A stretch of 64,000 nucleotides of DNA from positions 2,405,250 to 2,469,249 of the forward strand of contig NZ_LMOU01000001.1 in NCBI RefSeq assembly GCF_001423615.1. The letters run 5' to 3'. The stretch's first letter is position 1. Each line of letters begins with the position of its first letter. The position numbers and the translations under genes are program-made. Below the pieces are notes generated by a model that was not told where the DNA came from, ran no database searches, and saw nothing but the letters and a program-made list of their open reading frames with translations. The DNA is from Microbacterium sp. Leaf159 (GTDB lineage Bacteria; Actinomycetota; Actinomycetes; Actinomycetales; Microbacteriaceae). Positions 10,626 through 19,489 of the stretch are shown piece by piece.

Positions 10626-10647
10626 CGATCGGCTCAGCGGCCGATCG
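10626..10647. terminator. Hairpin between convergent genes
   Basis: CGATCGGC (10626-10633) pairs with GCCGATCG (10640-10647) around six bases, in the 43-base gap between the convergent shikimate dehydrogenase-like and aldo/keto reductase genes. Confidence 0.6.
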
Positions 10648-10649
10648 AC

Positions 10650-11483
10650 TCAGCCGTTGAACTCGGCCGGGTGCGGTCCTGTGCGACCGTCGCGCTCGAG
10701 AGCATCTATCGTCGCGAGTTCCTCCGCGCCCAGCACGAAATCGAACACGTCGAGGTTCTGCGCGATGCGCGCCGGGGTCACCGACTTCGGGATGACGACA
10801 CGACCCTGCTGCAGATGCCAGCGCAGCACCGCCTGTGCGGGCGTCTTGCCGTGGCGGTCGGCGATCTCGACCACGGAGGCGTCACCGAGCACGGCGCCCT
10901 GCGCGAGCGGGCTCCACGCCTCCGTGACGATGCCCCGCTCGGTGTTCGCCGCGGCGACCGCGCGGTTCTGTAGCGCCGGGTGCAGTTCGACCTGGTTCAC
11001 GGCGGGCACGATGCCCCTGTCAGAGGCGATCCGCTCGAGGTGCTCGGGTTCGAAGTTCGACACACCGATCGCGCGCACGCGCCCGTCGGCGTAGAGCTTC
11101 TCGAGGGCCCGCCACGTCTCGGCGTACGTTCCGAGCGCGGGCGTGGGCCAGTGGATCAGGTACAGGTCGAGGTGGTCGAGGCCGAGGCGCTCGAGCGACT
11201 CGTCATAAGCGCGGAGCGCGGCGTCATAGCCGTGGTCGGCGACCCAGACCTTGGAGGTCACGAAGAGATCGCTCCGGTCGATGCCCGATTCGCGGAGCGC
11301 GCGGCCGACACCCGCCTCATTGCCGTATATCGCCGCGGTGTCGATGCTGCGGTATCCGGACTCGAGGGCCGCGGCGACGGCGGCCGTCGTCTCGGCATCC
11401 GGCACCTGGAACACGCCGTAGCCGAGCTGCGGCATCTCGATGCCGTTGTTCAAGGTGACGGTGGGGATGAGGGGAGTGCTCAC
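10650..11483 (-). CDS. Aldo/keto reductase (AKR5-like, 2,5-diketogluconate reductase type)
   Basis: 277 residues, the usual length for a TIM-barrel aldo/keto reductase using NADPH to reduce carbonyls. The catalytic tetrad is visible: the aspartate in SIDTAAIYGNE with its tyrosine, the lysine in VTSKVW and the histidine in YLIHWP. The cofactor segment VIPKSVTPARI lies near the end. A longer reading frame continues upstream, but homologues start at the GTG at 11483, which has AAGGA seven bases before it. It lies 38 bases after the MFS gene on the same strand, so the two are likely co-transcribed and controlled by the divergent MarR protein. Confidence 0.9.
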   Translation of the reverse strand: MSTPLIPTVTLNNGIEMPQLGYGVFQVPDAETTAAVAAALESGYRSIDTAAIYGNEAGVGRALRESGIDRSDLFVTSKVWVADHGYDAALRAYDESLERLGLDHLDLYLIHWPTPALGTYAETWRALEKLYADGRVRAIGVSNFEPEHLERIASDRGIVPAVNQVELHPALQNRAVAAANTERGIVTEAWSPLAQGAVLGDASVVEIADRHGKTPAQAVLRWHLQQGRVVIPKSVTPARIAQNLDVFDFVLGAEELATIDALERDGRTGPHPAEFNG

Positions 11484-11521
11484 TGCTGTGTCCTTCTTGT
11501 TCTGTCTACGGTTCTGAATGG

Positions 11522-12709
11522 TCACGCGGCGACGGTCTGCAGGGTGCCGGTGGTGACGGGTGACGGGTGACGGGCCGTGATCACCGCGATCACCATGACG
11601 ACCAGAGCGGATGCGGTGATCGCCGCACCGATCCAGATGGGCGATGTGTAGCCGAGTCCTGCCGAGATGCCGAGGCCGCCCGCCCAGGCGCCGAGGGCGT
11701 TGCCGACGTTGAACGCACCGATGTTCGCCCCTGAGGCGAGGGTCGGCGCTCCGCCCGCGTAGTGCATGATGCGGCTCTGCAGACCCGGCACCGTGCCGAA
11801 GCCGAACGCTCCCATCAGCACGAGAATCCCGATCGTGACGGGCTGCGACCACGCGAAGAAGCCGAACAGCACGAGCACCACGACGAGGGCTGCGATGAAG
11901 ATCAGGAGGGTGCGGTCGATGGAGCGGTCGGCCAGGCGTCCGCCGATCCAGTTGCCGGCCACGAGCCCCACGCCGAACAGCACGAGAAGCCACGGGACCG
12001 CGGTATCGGCGAACCCGGTGACGTCGGTGAGTGTGTAGGCGATGTAGGTGAAGGCGCCGAACATTCCGCCGAACGCGAGTGCGGTGACGACGAGAGAGAG
12101 CCACACCTGGCCAGAGCGGAAGGCGCGGAGCTCGCTGCGCAGACTCACCCGCGCGCCGGTCGGCTTCGGAGCCGTCACGAGCAGCGCGATGCCGGCGAAC
12201 GCGACCACGCCGATGGCCGAGATCACCCAGAACGTCGAGCGCCAGCCGAACTGCTGGCCGAGGAACGTACCGAAGGGAACGCCGAACACTTTGGCCGCTG
12301 TGAGGCCGGTGAACATGATCGCGATCGCCCGCGCCTTCTTCTCGGGGGCGACGAGCTCGGCGGCGACCACAGAGCCGATGCCGAAGAACGCGCCGTGGCA
12401 CAGGGCGGCGATGATGCGGCCGATCATGGCGATCGTGTAGTCGGGGGCGAGAGCGGTGAGGGCGTTGCCGGCGATGAAGAGCACGACGAGTCCGAGCAGC
12501 ACGGGCTTGCGCGGGAGGCGCGTCGTGGCGGCGGTGAGACCGAGCGCGCCGACGACAACGGCCAGCGCGTAGCCCGAGATGAGCCAGCCCGCCGTGGCCT
12601 CGGTGACCCCGAAGTCGGTGGCCACCTCAGGGAGGAGGCCCATGATCACGAACTCGGTGAGTCCGATCCCGAAGGCGCCGATGGCGAGTGCGATGAGTCC
12701 GAGTGGCAT
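11522..12709 (-). CDS. MFS transporter, DHA1/AraJ-type exporter
   Basis: 395 residues, twelve predicted helices, beginning MPLGLIALAIGAFGIGLTEF, which is typical of arabinose-efflux (AraJ-like) and drug-exporting DHA1 members; the GYALAVVVGA segment belongs to the same family. ATG 12709 has CGGAG eight bases upstream and is preferred to an upstream start at 12805 that would read through the operator region. It is divergent from the marR-type gene and followed by an aldo/keto reductase, so an induced detoxification pair (export plus carbonyl reduction) is a reasonable inference. Confidence 0.9.
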   Translation of the reverse strand: MPLGLIALAIGAFGIGLTEFVIMGLLPEVATDFGVTEATAGWLISGYALAVVVGALGLTAATTRLPRKPVLLGLVVLFIAGNALTALAPDYTIAMIGRIIAALCHGAFFGIGSVVAAELVAPEKKARAIAIMFTGLTAAKVFGVPFGTFLGQQFGWRSTFWVISAIGVVAFAGIALLVTAPKPTGARVSLRSELRAFRSGQVWLSLVVTALAFGGMFGAFTYIAYTLTDVTGFADTAVPWLLVLFGVGLVAGNWIGGRLADRSIDRTLLIFIAALVVVLVLFGFFAWSQPVTIGILVLMGAFGFGTVPGLQSRIMHYAGGAPTLASGANIGAFNVGNALGAWAGGLGISAGLGYTSPIWIGAAITASALVVMVIAVITARHPSPVTTGTLQTVAA

Positions 12710-12734
12710 GGGTGTGCTCCGAGGTCCTCTGCTA

Positions 12735-12811
12735 AAGTAGTTGCAGACGCGGGATATTGCGTCCGAGGGATAATCATTGCACACGCAAGTATCCCGCGCA
12801 AGCAACTACTT
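12735..12811. promoter_or_regulatory. Long dyad operator between MFS and MarR genes
   Basis: AAGTAGTTGC at 12735-12744 is repeated inverted at 12802-12811, and the symmetry continues inward through GCGGGATA and TTGCGT on both sides, giving near-perfect arms of about 28 bases. The dyad fills most of the space between the divergent start codons and must overlap both promoters. It is the likely binding region for the MarR protein. Confidence 0.75.
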
Positions 12812-12822
12812 CGGAGGTCACT

Positions 12823-13272
12823 GTGGGCATCTCAGACGACGCTGTCGAGATCCGGGCGCGCGGCTGGCGCACGCTCGCCGCTCTGCACGGCATCATCGAG
12901 GCAGATCTCGAGAAGGCGCTCGGCGCGTCGGTGGGACTCTCCGTCGTCGAGTACACCGTGCTCGACGCGCTCAGCAGGCAGGACGGCTGGCACATGCGGA
13001 TGCAGCAGCTCGCCCGCGCGACGGCCCTGAGCCCGAGTGCGACGACACGGCTCGTGACCCGGCTCGAGGACCGCGGGCTGCTCACCCGCATCCTCTGCGC
13101 CGACGACCGTCGAGGCATCTACACCGAGCTCACCCCGGCCGGCCTGGCGCTGTACGAGCAGGCGCACCCGATCCATGACGACACCCTCGAACGCGCGCTC
13201 AGCGATGCCGTGACCCAGCCCGAGCTCGCGCCGGTCGTGCACGCACTGCAGGGCTCGACGGTCGACGCCTAG
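12823..13272 (+). CDS. MarR-family transcriptional regulator
   Basis: 149 residues with the MarR winged helix: VVEYTVLDALSRQ, the recognition helix in LARATALSPSATTRLVTRLEDRGLL, and the wing RILCADDRRGIYTELTPAG with the conserved DxRG. Such dimers usually repress an adjacent exporter and release DNA when a ligand binds. GTG 12823 is chosen because GGAGG lies five bases before it; an ATG at 12757 would start inside the operator. Divergent from the MFS/aldo-keto reductase pair. Confidence 0.92.
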   Translation: MGISDDAVEIRARGWRTLAALHGIIEADLEKALGASVGLSVVEYTVLDALSRQDGWHMRMQQLARATALSPSATTRLVTRLEDRGLLTRILCADDRRGIYTELTPAGLALYEQAHPIHDDTLERALSDAVTQPELAPVVHALQGSTVDA

Positions 13273-13287
13273 TCGCCGAGTTCAGCG

Positions 13288-15633
13288 TCAGGATGCCGCG
13301 CGCGCGACGGTCACCTGAATGCTCTTCATCAGCGGCTGGTCGCTCTGCACGCTGAAGTCCTTGCGACCGATCAGCACGTTCATCTCGGGCATGTAGCCGG
13401 CCGCACTGCCGCGCGGAAGGTCGTACGGCACGGCGCGGAACGCCCTGAGCATCCGAGTCGAGCCGTCCTTCGACGTCGACACGATGTCGACGAGGTCGCC
13501 CTCGACGAGACCGCGGTCACGCATGTCGTCCTCGTGCAGGAACACGAGCTCACGGAGGTTCTTCACCCCGCGATAACGATCGTCGTTCGAGTAGATCGTG
13601 GTGTTCCACTGGTCGTGCGAGCGCACGGTCTGCAGCACCAGGGTCTCGGCGGATTCGGGAATGACGTCGGGCAGTGGCGCGTGCGAGAACTCCGCGCGGC
13701 CCGACGGCGTCTGGAACACCCGTTCCCTCGCCGGCTGGGGAATGCGGAATCCGTGCCGGTCACTCACGAGCTCGTTGAACCCCTCGAAACCCGGCAGCAC
13801 CTCGGCCATCACGTCACGGATGCGCGCGTAGTCGCCGACGTACCAGTCCCACGGGGTGGCGCTGTGCGGCAGGGTCGCCTTCGCCAGTCCCGCGATGATC
13901 GCGGGCTCCGACTTGAGGTACGCGGATGCCGGCTGCTTGCGACCCATCGAGAGGTGCACCATGCTCATCGCGTCCTCGACCGTGACGCCCTGCGGGCCCT
14001 GCGTCTGCTGGTCGCGCTCGGTGCGACCGAGGCAGGGCAGGATCAGCGCCTTCTCGCCGTGCACGAGGTGGCTGCGGTTGAGCTTCGTGCTCACCTGCAC
14101 CGTGAGACGGCACTTCTCGAGCCCCTGCGCCGTGAACGGGGTGTCGGGAGCCGCAAGCACGAAGTTGCCGCCCATGCCGACGAACACCTTGACCCGTTCG
14201 TCATGCATCGCCTCGATGGTGCGGACGGTGTCGAGACCGGGATGCCGCGGCGGATCGATGCGGCAGACCTCGGCGAGGCGATCGAGCCAGGCATCCGTCG
14301 GCCGGTGGTCGATGCCGCAGGTGCGGTTGCCCTGCACATTGCTGTGGCCTCGGATCGGTGAGGGCCCCGCACCCTGGCGGCCGATGTTGCCACGCAGAAG
14401 CAGCAGGTTGACGATCTCGCGCACGGTGTCGACGCCGTGTTCGTGCTGACTGACGCCGAGGCACCAGCTGATGATCGTGCGCTCTGCCGTGAGGTACACG
14501 GCAGCAGCTGCGCGGATCTGCTCCTCCGTCAGCCCCGACTGCGTGATCAGGTCTGCCCACGGCGTCGCCTCGACCAGCGCGCGGTACTCCTCCACGCCCT
14601 GGGTCAGGACGCCGAGGAACTCGGTGTCGAGGACCGACGGGTCATCCGCAGCGGCCTCGAAGACCACCTTCGACATGCCGCGGATCAGTGCGAGGTCGCC
14701 ACCGGGGCGCACCTGCAGGTTCATGGTGCTCGTGCCCGTCGCCTTGAAGCGCGCCATGTCGACGAAGTCGTGCGGCACGATCGTGCGGGTGGCGCCGGCC
14801 TCGACGAGCGGATTGACGTGCACCACCTGGGCGCCGCGCTTCACGGCATCCGCCAGCGCCGTGAGCATGCGCGGAGCATTGGATGCCGCGTTCACGCCGA
14901 GCACGAAGAGGGCGTCGCAGTCGTCCCAGTCGTGCATGTCGACTGTGCCCTTGCCCGTGGCGATCGACGCCTTGAGCGCCCGGCCCGAGGCCTCGTGGCA
15001 CATGTTCGAGCAGTCGGGCAGGTTGTTCGTGCCGTACTCCCGCACCATCATCTGGTACAGGAACGTAGCCTCGTTGCTGAGGCGACCTGATGTGTAGAAA
15101 GCCGCTTGGTCGGGGCTGTCGAGACTCTGGAGCTCGTCACCGACCAGCGCGAACGCATCGTCCCACGAGATCGGCACATAGTGATCGGTGGCCGAGTCGT
15201 AGGTCATCGGCTCGGTCAGGCGCCCCTGATCCTCGAGATCGAAATCCGGCCAGGTGGCGAGCTCGGTGACCGTGTGTTCGGCGAAGAAACGACGATCGAC
15301 GCGCTTGCGCGTCATCTCCCACGTCACATGCTTGATGCCGTTCTCGCAGATGTCGAGCTTCAGGTTGCCGAGATCGTCGGGCCACGCGCAGCCTGGGCAG
15401 TCGTAGCCCGATATCGGGTGATTCATCTGCAGCATCGCGAGCGGACCGGCGATCGGCTCGCGCTGATCCAGCACGACTCTCCCCACTGACACCGCCGCAC
15501 CCCACCCGGCTGCCGGGTGACCGTAGGGCTTGCGCGACCACGCCCGATCGGCGCGGGGGCCGTACCCGCCCTGACGCGGCTCGACCGGCATCAGTCCGAA
15601 GGCGGTGCCGGAGGTTCCCTGGCTATCGAGCAT
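13288..15633 (-). CDS. FdhF/YdeP-family molybdopterin oxidoreductase
   Basis: 781 residues of the molybdopterin-guanine-dinucleotide oxidoreductase superfamily, in the YdeP branch (annotated as formate dehydrogenase-like alpha subunits). It carries YDCPGCAWPD near residue 78 but not the full N-terminal four-cysteine 4Fe-4S signature of respiratory formate dehydrogenases. A cysteine in CSNMCHEASG is a candidate molybdenum ligand. Conserved cofactor segments follow (NIGRQGAGPSPIRGHSNVQG). The C-terminal cap domain is present (DVIPESAETLVLQTVRSHDQWNTTIY, split over two strands). No beta or gamma electron-transfer subunits are encoded nearby. It overlaps fdhD by 11 bases and is downstream of it in the same operon. 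The true substrate of this branch is uncertain. Confidence 0.85.
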   Translation of the reverse strand: MLDSQGTSGTAFGLMPVEPRQGGYGPRADRAWSRKPYGHPAAGWGAAVSVGRVVLDQREPIAGPLAMLQMNHPISGYDCPGCAWPDDLGNLKLDICENGIKHVTWEMTRKRVDRRFFAEHTVTELATWPDFDLEDQGRLTEPMTYDSATDHYVPISWDDAFALVGDELQSLDSPDQAAFYTSGRLSNEATFLYQMMVREYGTNNLPDCSNMCHEASGRALKASIATGKGTVDMHDWDDCDALFVLGVNAASNAPRMLTALADAVKRGAQVVHVNPLVEAGATRTIVPHDFVDMARFKATGTSTMNLQVRPGGDLALIRGMSKVVFEAAADDPSVLDTEFLGVLTQGVEEYRALVEATPWADLITQSGLTEEQIRAAAAVYLTAERTIISWCLGVSQHEHGVDTVREIVNLLLLRGNIGRQGAGPSPIRGHSNVQGNRTCGIDHRPTDAWLDRLAEVCRIDPPRHPGLDTVRTIEAMHDERVKVFVGMGGNFVLAAPDTPFTAQGLEKCRLTVQVSTKLNRSHLVHGEKALILPCLGRTERDQQTQGPQGVTVEDAMSMVHLSMGRKQPASAYLKSEPAIIAGLAKATLPHSATPWDWYVGDYARIRDVMAEVLPGFEGFNELVSDRHGFRIPQPARERVFQTPSGRAEFSHAPLPDVIPESAETLVLQTVRSHDQWNTTIYSNDDRYRGVKNLRELVFLHEDDMRDRGLVEGDLVDIVSTSKDGSTRMLRAFRAVPYDLPRGSAAGYMPEMNVLIGRKDFSVQSDQPLMKSIQVTVARAAS

Positions 15634-16513
15634 GGCTGGCTCCCTCCGCGGCGGGCTCGGACGTGCCGATCCCCGCGTTGTCGATACGCACCCGATGAGC
15701 GTGCGTGTAGATGTTCATGGATCGTCCTCGGACGAAACCGACGAGCGTCACCCCCGACTCGTCGGCGAGCTCGGCGGCAAGAGACGAGGGAGCAGAGACG
15801 GCACTCAGCAGCGGGATGCCCGCCATCGCCGCCTTCTGCACCAGCTCGAAGCTCGCCCGCCCCGACACCTGCAGGATCTGCCGGCGCAGAGGAAGCCTGT
15901 CGTTCAGCAGCGCCCAGCCCACCACTTTGTCGACCGCGTTGTGCCGACCGACGTCTTCGCGCAGCACGAGCATCTCGCCGGTGTCGACATCGAACAGCGC
16001 GGCCGCATGCAGACCCCCGGTCTTGTCGAATGCCGCCTGCTCGGCGCGCAGCCTGTCGGGGAACGCCGCGATGTGCTCCGGTTCGATCCGGATGTCGTCC
16101 TCGGCGATCGGATGCTGCGACACGGTGCGCACGGCATCGATGCTCGCCTTGCCGCACACCCCGCAGGAGCTGGTCGTATAGAAGCGCCGCGCGGCCTCGG
16201 GGTCAGGGAGCGCGACTCCGTGCGCGAGGCTGATGTCGAGCACGTTGTAGGTGTTCTCCTGGCCGCCGGTGCCCGGGCCGCCGCAGTGGATCGCGGAGTG
16301 GAAGTCGGAGGTCTGCGCGATGATCCCCTCGGACACGAGGAACCCGGCCGCCAGCTCGACGTCGTGCCCCGGGGTGCGCATCGTCACGGCGAGCGGTGCA
16401 CCCGCGACTCTGATCTCGAGCGGCTCCTCGACGGCGAGCGTGTCGGCGCGACGACTCGCACCCTCGCCGAGGGTGAGTTTCAGAATCGGTCGCCGCGTCG
16501 TGATCCGCCCCAC
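15623..16513 (-). CDS. fdhD: Formate dehydrogenase accessory sulfurtransferase FdhD
   Basis: 296 residues. FdhD passes sulfur from a cysteine desulfurase to the molybdenum cofactor of FdhF-type enzymes. The essential CxxC is C117-x-x-C120 in TTSSCGVCGK; other family blocks are EEPLEIRVAG, EDVGRHNAVDK and SGRASFELVQKA. Its position immediately before, and overlapping, the FdhF-like gene indicates that this enzyme is its client. The start ATG at 16513 follows shortly after the divergent promoter region shared with the lipoprotein gene. Confidence 0.95.
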   Translation of the reverse strand: MGRITTRRPILKLTLGEGASRRADTLAVEEPLEIRVAGAPLAVTMRTPGHDVELAAGFLVSEGIIAQTSDFHSAIHCGGPGTGGQENTYNVLDISLAHGVALPDPEAARRFYTTSSCGVCGKASIDAVRTVSQHPIAEDDIRIEPEHIAAFPDRLRAEQAAFDKTGGLHAAALFDVDTGEMLVLREDVGRHNAVDKVVGWALLNDRLPLRRQILQVSGRASFELVQKAAMAGIPLLSAVSAPSSLAAELADESGVTLVGFVRGRSMNIYTHAHRVRIDNAGIGTSEPAAEGASHAR

Positions 16514-16585
16514 ACGAGCGAGCGTACCTCGCAGGTCGCCGGATCGGGCGGGTCACCGGATCGGGTCGGTCTCGAGATCAGACGG

Positions 16586-16611
16586 ATCACGAGATCGGAC
16601 CGATCCGTGAT
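16586..16611. promoter_or_regulatory. Imperfect dyad in the fdhD / lipoprotein divergent promoter region
   Basis: ATCACG-ag-ATCGG and CCGAT-c-CGTGAT face each other around base 16599. The dyad lies upstream of the -10 box at 16631-16636 and near the fdhD promoter side, so it may bind a regulator of either gene. Confidence 0.4.
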
Positions 16612-16630
16612 CGGGGGCGCGATACCTGGG

Positions 16631-16636
16631 TAGCCT
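16631..16636 (+). promoter_or_regulatory. -10 box (TAGCCT) of a leaderless promoter
   Basis: TAGCCT ends six bases before the ATG at 16643; no ribosome-binding site precedes that ATG. Confidence 0.55.
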
Positions 16637-16642
16637 AGGCGC

Positions 16643-18472
16643 ATGAGCGCGCCCCGCAACGCACGACGGACACCCGCCGCCCTCGCCATGGCGGCGATCG
16701 TCGCCCTGACATTGACCGCCTGCACCGGCGGTGGCGGCGAGAACGGCACCACGAGCGACGGTGGGCAGGGCTTCCCCGACGACGGCTGCACGCATATCGC
16801 GGTCGCGACCTCGTCGGAGAAGGTCAACATGCTCGATGAGCTGGCGAAGGCGTTCAAGGACTCGCCCGAGCACGAAGGGCTCGAGACCTGCGCCACCGTG
16901 CGACCGACCAACGTCTCCTCGGGCAACGCGACGCGCTTCCTCACCTCGGGCGACGACTGGCCGAGCGACGATCAGTCACTGTGGCCGACGCTCTGGTCTC
17001 CGGCATCCACCGTCTGGACCGATCGCGTCGCCGCAGCCGCGTCGCCCGGACTCGTGGGCGAGCCGAAGTCGTTCACCCGCACGCCCGTCGTATTCGGGAT
17101 GCCCGAGCCGATGGCCACCGCGCTCGGCTGGCCGAACACGCCGATCAGCATCACAGACCTCGAGAACCTCTGCCAGGACCCCGCCGGATGGGGCAGCGTC
17201 GGCAAGGACATCTGGGGGGCGTTCAAGATCTCGAAGACGAACCCGAACACCTCCACCACGGGCCTCTCGACGATCCTCATGCAGTCGTACGAGGCGACCG
17301 GCAAGGCCGAAGGCCTCACCTCGGCAGATGTCGAAGCCTCGGCCGACTTCTCCCGCGTGTTCGAGGAGTGCGTCATCCACTACGGCGACACCACGGGAAA
17401 CGTCCTGTCGACGCTCTATGACGAGACCCAGAACGGCTCGAACGGCTCGGCCTACGTCTCGGCCGTCGCGCTGGAAGAGACCTCGCTGCTCAACTACAAC
17501 CAGGGAAACCCCGACTCGCACACCGTGCAGCCGGGAGAGACCCTGACCCCGCCCAAGACCAAGCTGGTCGCGGTCTATCCCGCAGGCGGATCCATGTGGT
17601 CGGACAACCCGATCACCGTGCTGGGCGCCGACTGGGTCACCGCCGAGCAGCGCACTGCGGGCGAGGCCTTCGCCGAGTTCGTGCAGACCACGGCGGCGCA
17701 GAAGATCCTCCCGGACTACGGATTCCGCCCGCTCGACGAGTCGGTGCCACTGGGCGACCTGTTCACCGCGAAGTTCGGCGTCGACCCGGCGCAGCCCGCC
17801 ATCACCCTGCCGAAGCCCGAGGTCGACGTGATCTCGACAGCCATCGACCAGTGGACACAGGTGCGCAAGCCCTCGTCGGTGCTCGAACTCATCGACATCT
17901 CGGGTTCCATGGACGACCCGATCGGCGACGGCCGTTCGCGCCTCGACGGAGCGATCGAGGGCGCGCAGTCGACGCTGAACCACTTCCGCTCCACCGATGA
18001 GATCGGCGTCTGGGCGTTCACGACCGGCATCTCGTCCGACGAGGGCGAGGGCATCCAGGTGCTCCGCGATGTGACGGCACTCGGTTCCGATGGCGAGAAG
18101 CTCGACTCCTCGCTCGACGACCTCCGGTACGCGCAGCGCAACGGCACGCCCCTCTACGACTCGATCCTGCTCGCCTACGAGGCGATGAGCGAGCGGGCCG
18201 AACCAGGGCGCATCAACGCGATCGTCGTGCTGTCGGACGGCGAGGACACCGACTCGAGCATCTCGCTCGACTCGCTCATCGCGAAGATCGGCAAGAGCAC
18301 GAAGGAGGGCGGGGACGACGCTCCCGTGCGTATATTCCCGATCGCGTATGGAGAGGGTGCCGACACGTCCGCGCTGCAGCGGATCGCGGATGTGACCGGA
18401 GGACAGCTGTTCGACGCCTCCGACGCCGAGCGGATCGACCTCGTGTTCGCTTCCGTGATCAACAACTTCTGA
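16643..18472 (+). CDS. Lipoprotein with solute-binding and von Willebrand A domains
   Basis: 609 residues. A signal peptide ends in the lipobox LTAC with C27 as the lipid anchor, so the protein sits on the outer face of the membrane. Residues about 45-390 look like an extracellular solute-binding fold (IAVATSSEKVNMLDELAKAF; WPTLWSPASTVW). Residues about 410-600 form a VWA domain whose metal-ion site is DISGS at 418-422, with later T and D residues (NGTPLYDS, VLSDGED). In other Actinobacteria this domain pair is found beside a transmembrane partner and often a TelA-like protein. Here the partner follows 8 bases downstream but no TelA gene is present. Role in envelope integrity or metal/anion stress is inference. 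Confidence 0.85.
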   Translation: MSAPRNARRTPAALAMAAIVALTLTACTGGGGENGTTSDGGQGFPDDGCTHIAVATSSEKVNMLDELAKAFKDSPEHEGLETCATVRPTNVSSGNATRFLTSGDDWPSDDQSLWPTLWSPASTVWTDRVAAAASPGLVGEPKSFTRTPVVFGMPEPMATALGWPNTPISITDLENLCQDPAGWGSVGKDIWGAFKISKTNPNTSTTGLSTILMQSYEATGKAEGLTSADVEASADFSRVFEECVIHYGDTTGNVLSTLYDETQNGSNGSAYVSAVALEETSLLNYNQGNPDSHTVQPGETLTPPKTKLVAVYPAGGSMWSDNPITVLGADWVTAEQRTAGEAFAEFVQTTAAQKILPDYGFRPLDESVPLGDLFTAKFGVDPAQPAITLPKPEVDVISTAIDQWTQVRKPSSVLELIDISGSMDDPIGDGRSRLDGAIEGAQSTLNHFRSTDEIGVWAFTTGISSDEGEGIQVLRDVTALGSDGEKLDSSLDDLRYAQRNGTPLYDSILLAYEAMSERAEPGRINAIVVLSDGEDTDSSISLDSLIAKIGKSTKEGGDDAPVRIFPIAYGEGADTSALQRIADVTGGQLFDASDAERIDLVFASVINNF

Positions 18473-18480
18473 GGGTCGCG

Positions 18481-19482
18481 ATGCCGTTTCTCTCCGCGTC
18501 GAACAATCCCTGGATCGATGATGCCGTCGAAGGCATATCCGGGCAGAACATCTACGTCGACCCCGACGTGTCAGGTGGCCAGGCCATAGCCGACGCGCTC
18601 TCCGGCGTCGTACCGGGCGACGGCTCTCTCGCGGTGGTCGTGCTGCCCGCGGATGCTGCGCGTGACACCCCGTACAACACCTACATCCTCGAGCAGCTCA
18701 AGGCGGGCGCGAGCCAGAAGACCGTGATCGTCGCGATCGGCGACGACCTGCAGGCGGCGTCTGCAGCGATCCCGAGCGACGACGCGCTGCGCATCGCGAA
18801 CGAGAATGAGGCGTCGGGTTCGAACCTCCAGGAACAGCTCGTCGAAACGGTGCAGGAGATCTCCGCAGAGACGCCGACGTCATCGGGCGAGGGCGCCTTG
18901 GTCGCCAACCCCGTGATCCCGCTCGTGATCGGCGGGGTCGTGCTCGTCGCGGCCGCCGTGACTGCTGTGGGTCTGATCGCCCGTCGCCGGCGTCGCACGG
19001 CCCCCGCCTCAGCGGATCCGGTGCCCGCCGGCATCCGGCTGCGGGTGAATCGTCTGCGCGAGCTGCGTGCCGACTACGCCGCAGTGCCGGGCAGCCCGGT
19101 GGCGGCCGAGACGGCAGCGGGGATCGACGCCCTCGCCTCGCACGTCGAGCAGCTGTTCATCCGCCTCGACGCCAAAGCGGGCGAGGACCAGAGCGTGCTC
19201 GCCGAGGCCGAGTACTCCGACAAGCTCGCCCGTCTGGTCGCCGCCCTCGATCGCGACTACCTGCTCGACCTGCTCACCCGGCCCGACCTGTGGGACGCCC
19301 CTGACGAGCGCATCGCCGAGGTGCGTGAGGCGCTGTCTTCGGTGACCACCCAGATCGTCGACAACATCAAGCAGGTCAACGCCCGCAAGGGACTGCTGTT
19401 CCAGGTCTCGCTCGACTCGCTCATCGGTCGCAGCGAGCTGCGCGACTGGGAGCGGCAGTTCAAGCAGAGTTCCGGCGACTGA
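18481..19482 (+). CDS. Membrane-anchored protein, XpaC/TelA-partner-like
   Basis: 333 residues. An N-terminal region of about 130 residues resembles TPM-type domains (DDAVEGISGQNIYVDPDVSG), then one helix (PLVIGGVVLVAAAVTAVGLI, about residues 142-162) and a stop-transfer arginine cluster, then a cytoplasmic helical region of about 160 residues that resembles XpaC-like (5-bromo-4-chloroindolyl phosphate hydrolysis) proteins. No signal peptide is obvious. It follows the VWA lipoprotein by eight bases, so the two are almost certainly one operon and may form a complex. The family resemblance is moderate; biochemical function is unknown. Confidence 0.7.
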   Translation: MPFLSASNNPWIDDAVEGISGQNIYVDPDVSGGQAIADALSGVVPGDGSLAVVVLPADAARDTPYNTYILEQLKAGASQKTVIVAIGDDLQAASAAIPSDDALRIANENEASGSNLQEQLVETVQEISAETPTSSGEGALVANPVIPLVIGGVVLVAAAVTAVGLIARRRRRTAPASADPVPAGIRLRVNRLRELRADYAAVPGSPVAAETAAGIDALASHVEQLFIRLDAKAGEDQSVLAEAEYSDKLARLVAALDRDYLLDLLTRPDLWDAPDERIAEVREALSSVTTQIVDNIKQVNARKGLLFQVSLDSLIGRSELRDWERQFKQSSGD

Positions 19483-19489
19483 CCGGCTC

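Noticed and set aside
10650..12401. Apparent fusion of the aldo/keto reductase with 300 upstream residues
   Set aside because: The extra N-terminal part is an out-of-frame shadow of the MFS gene; the GTG at 11483 has a good ribosome-binding site and matches the family start.
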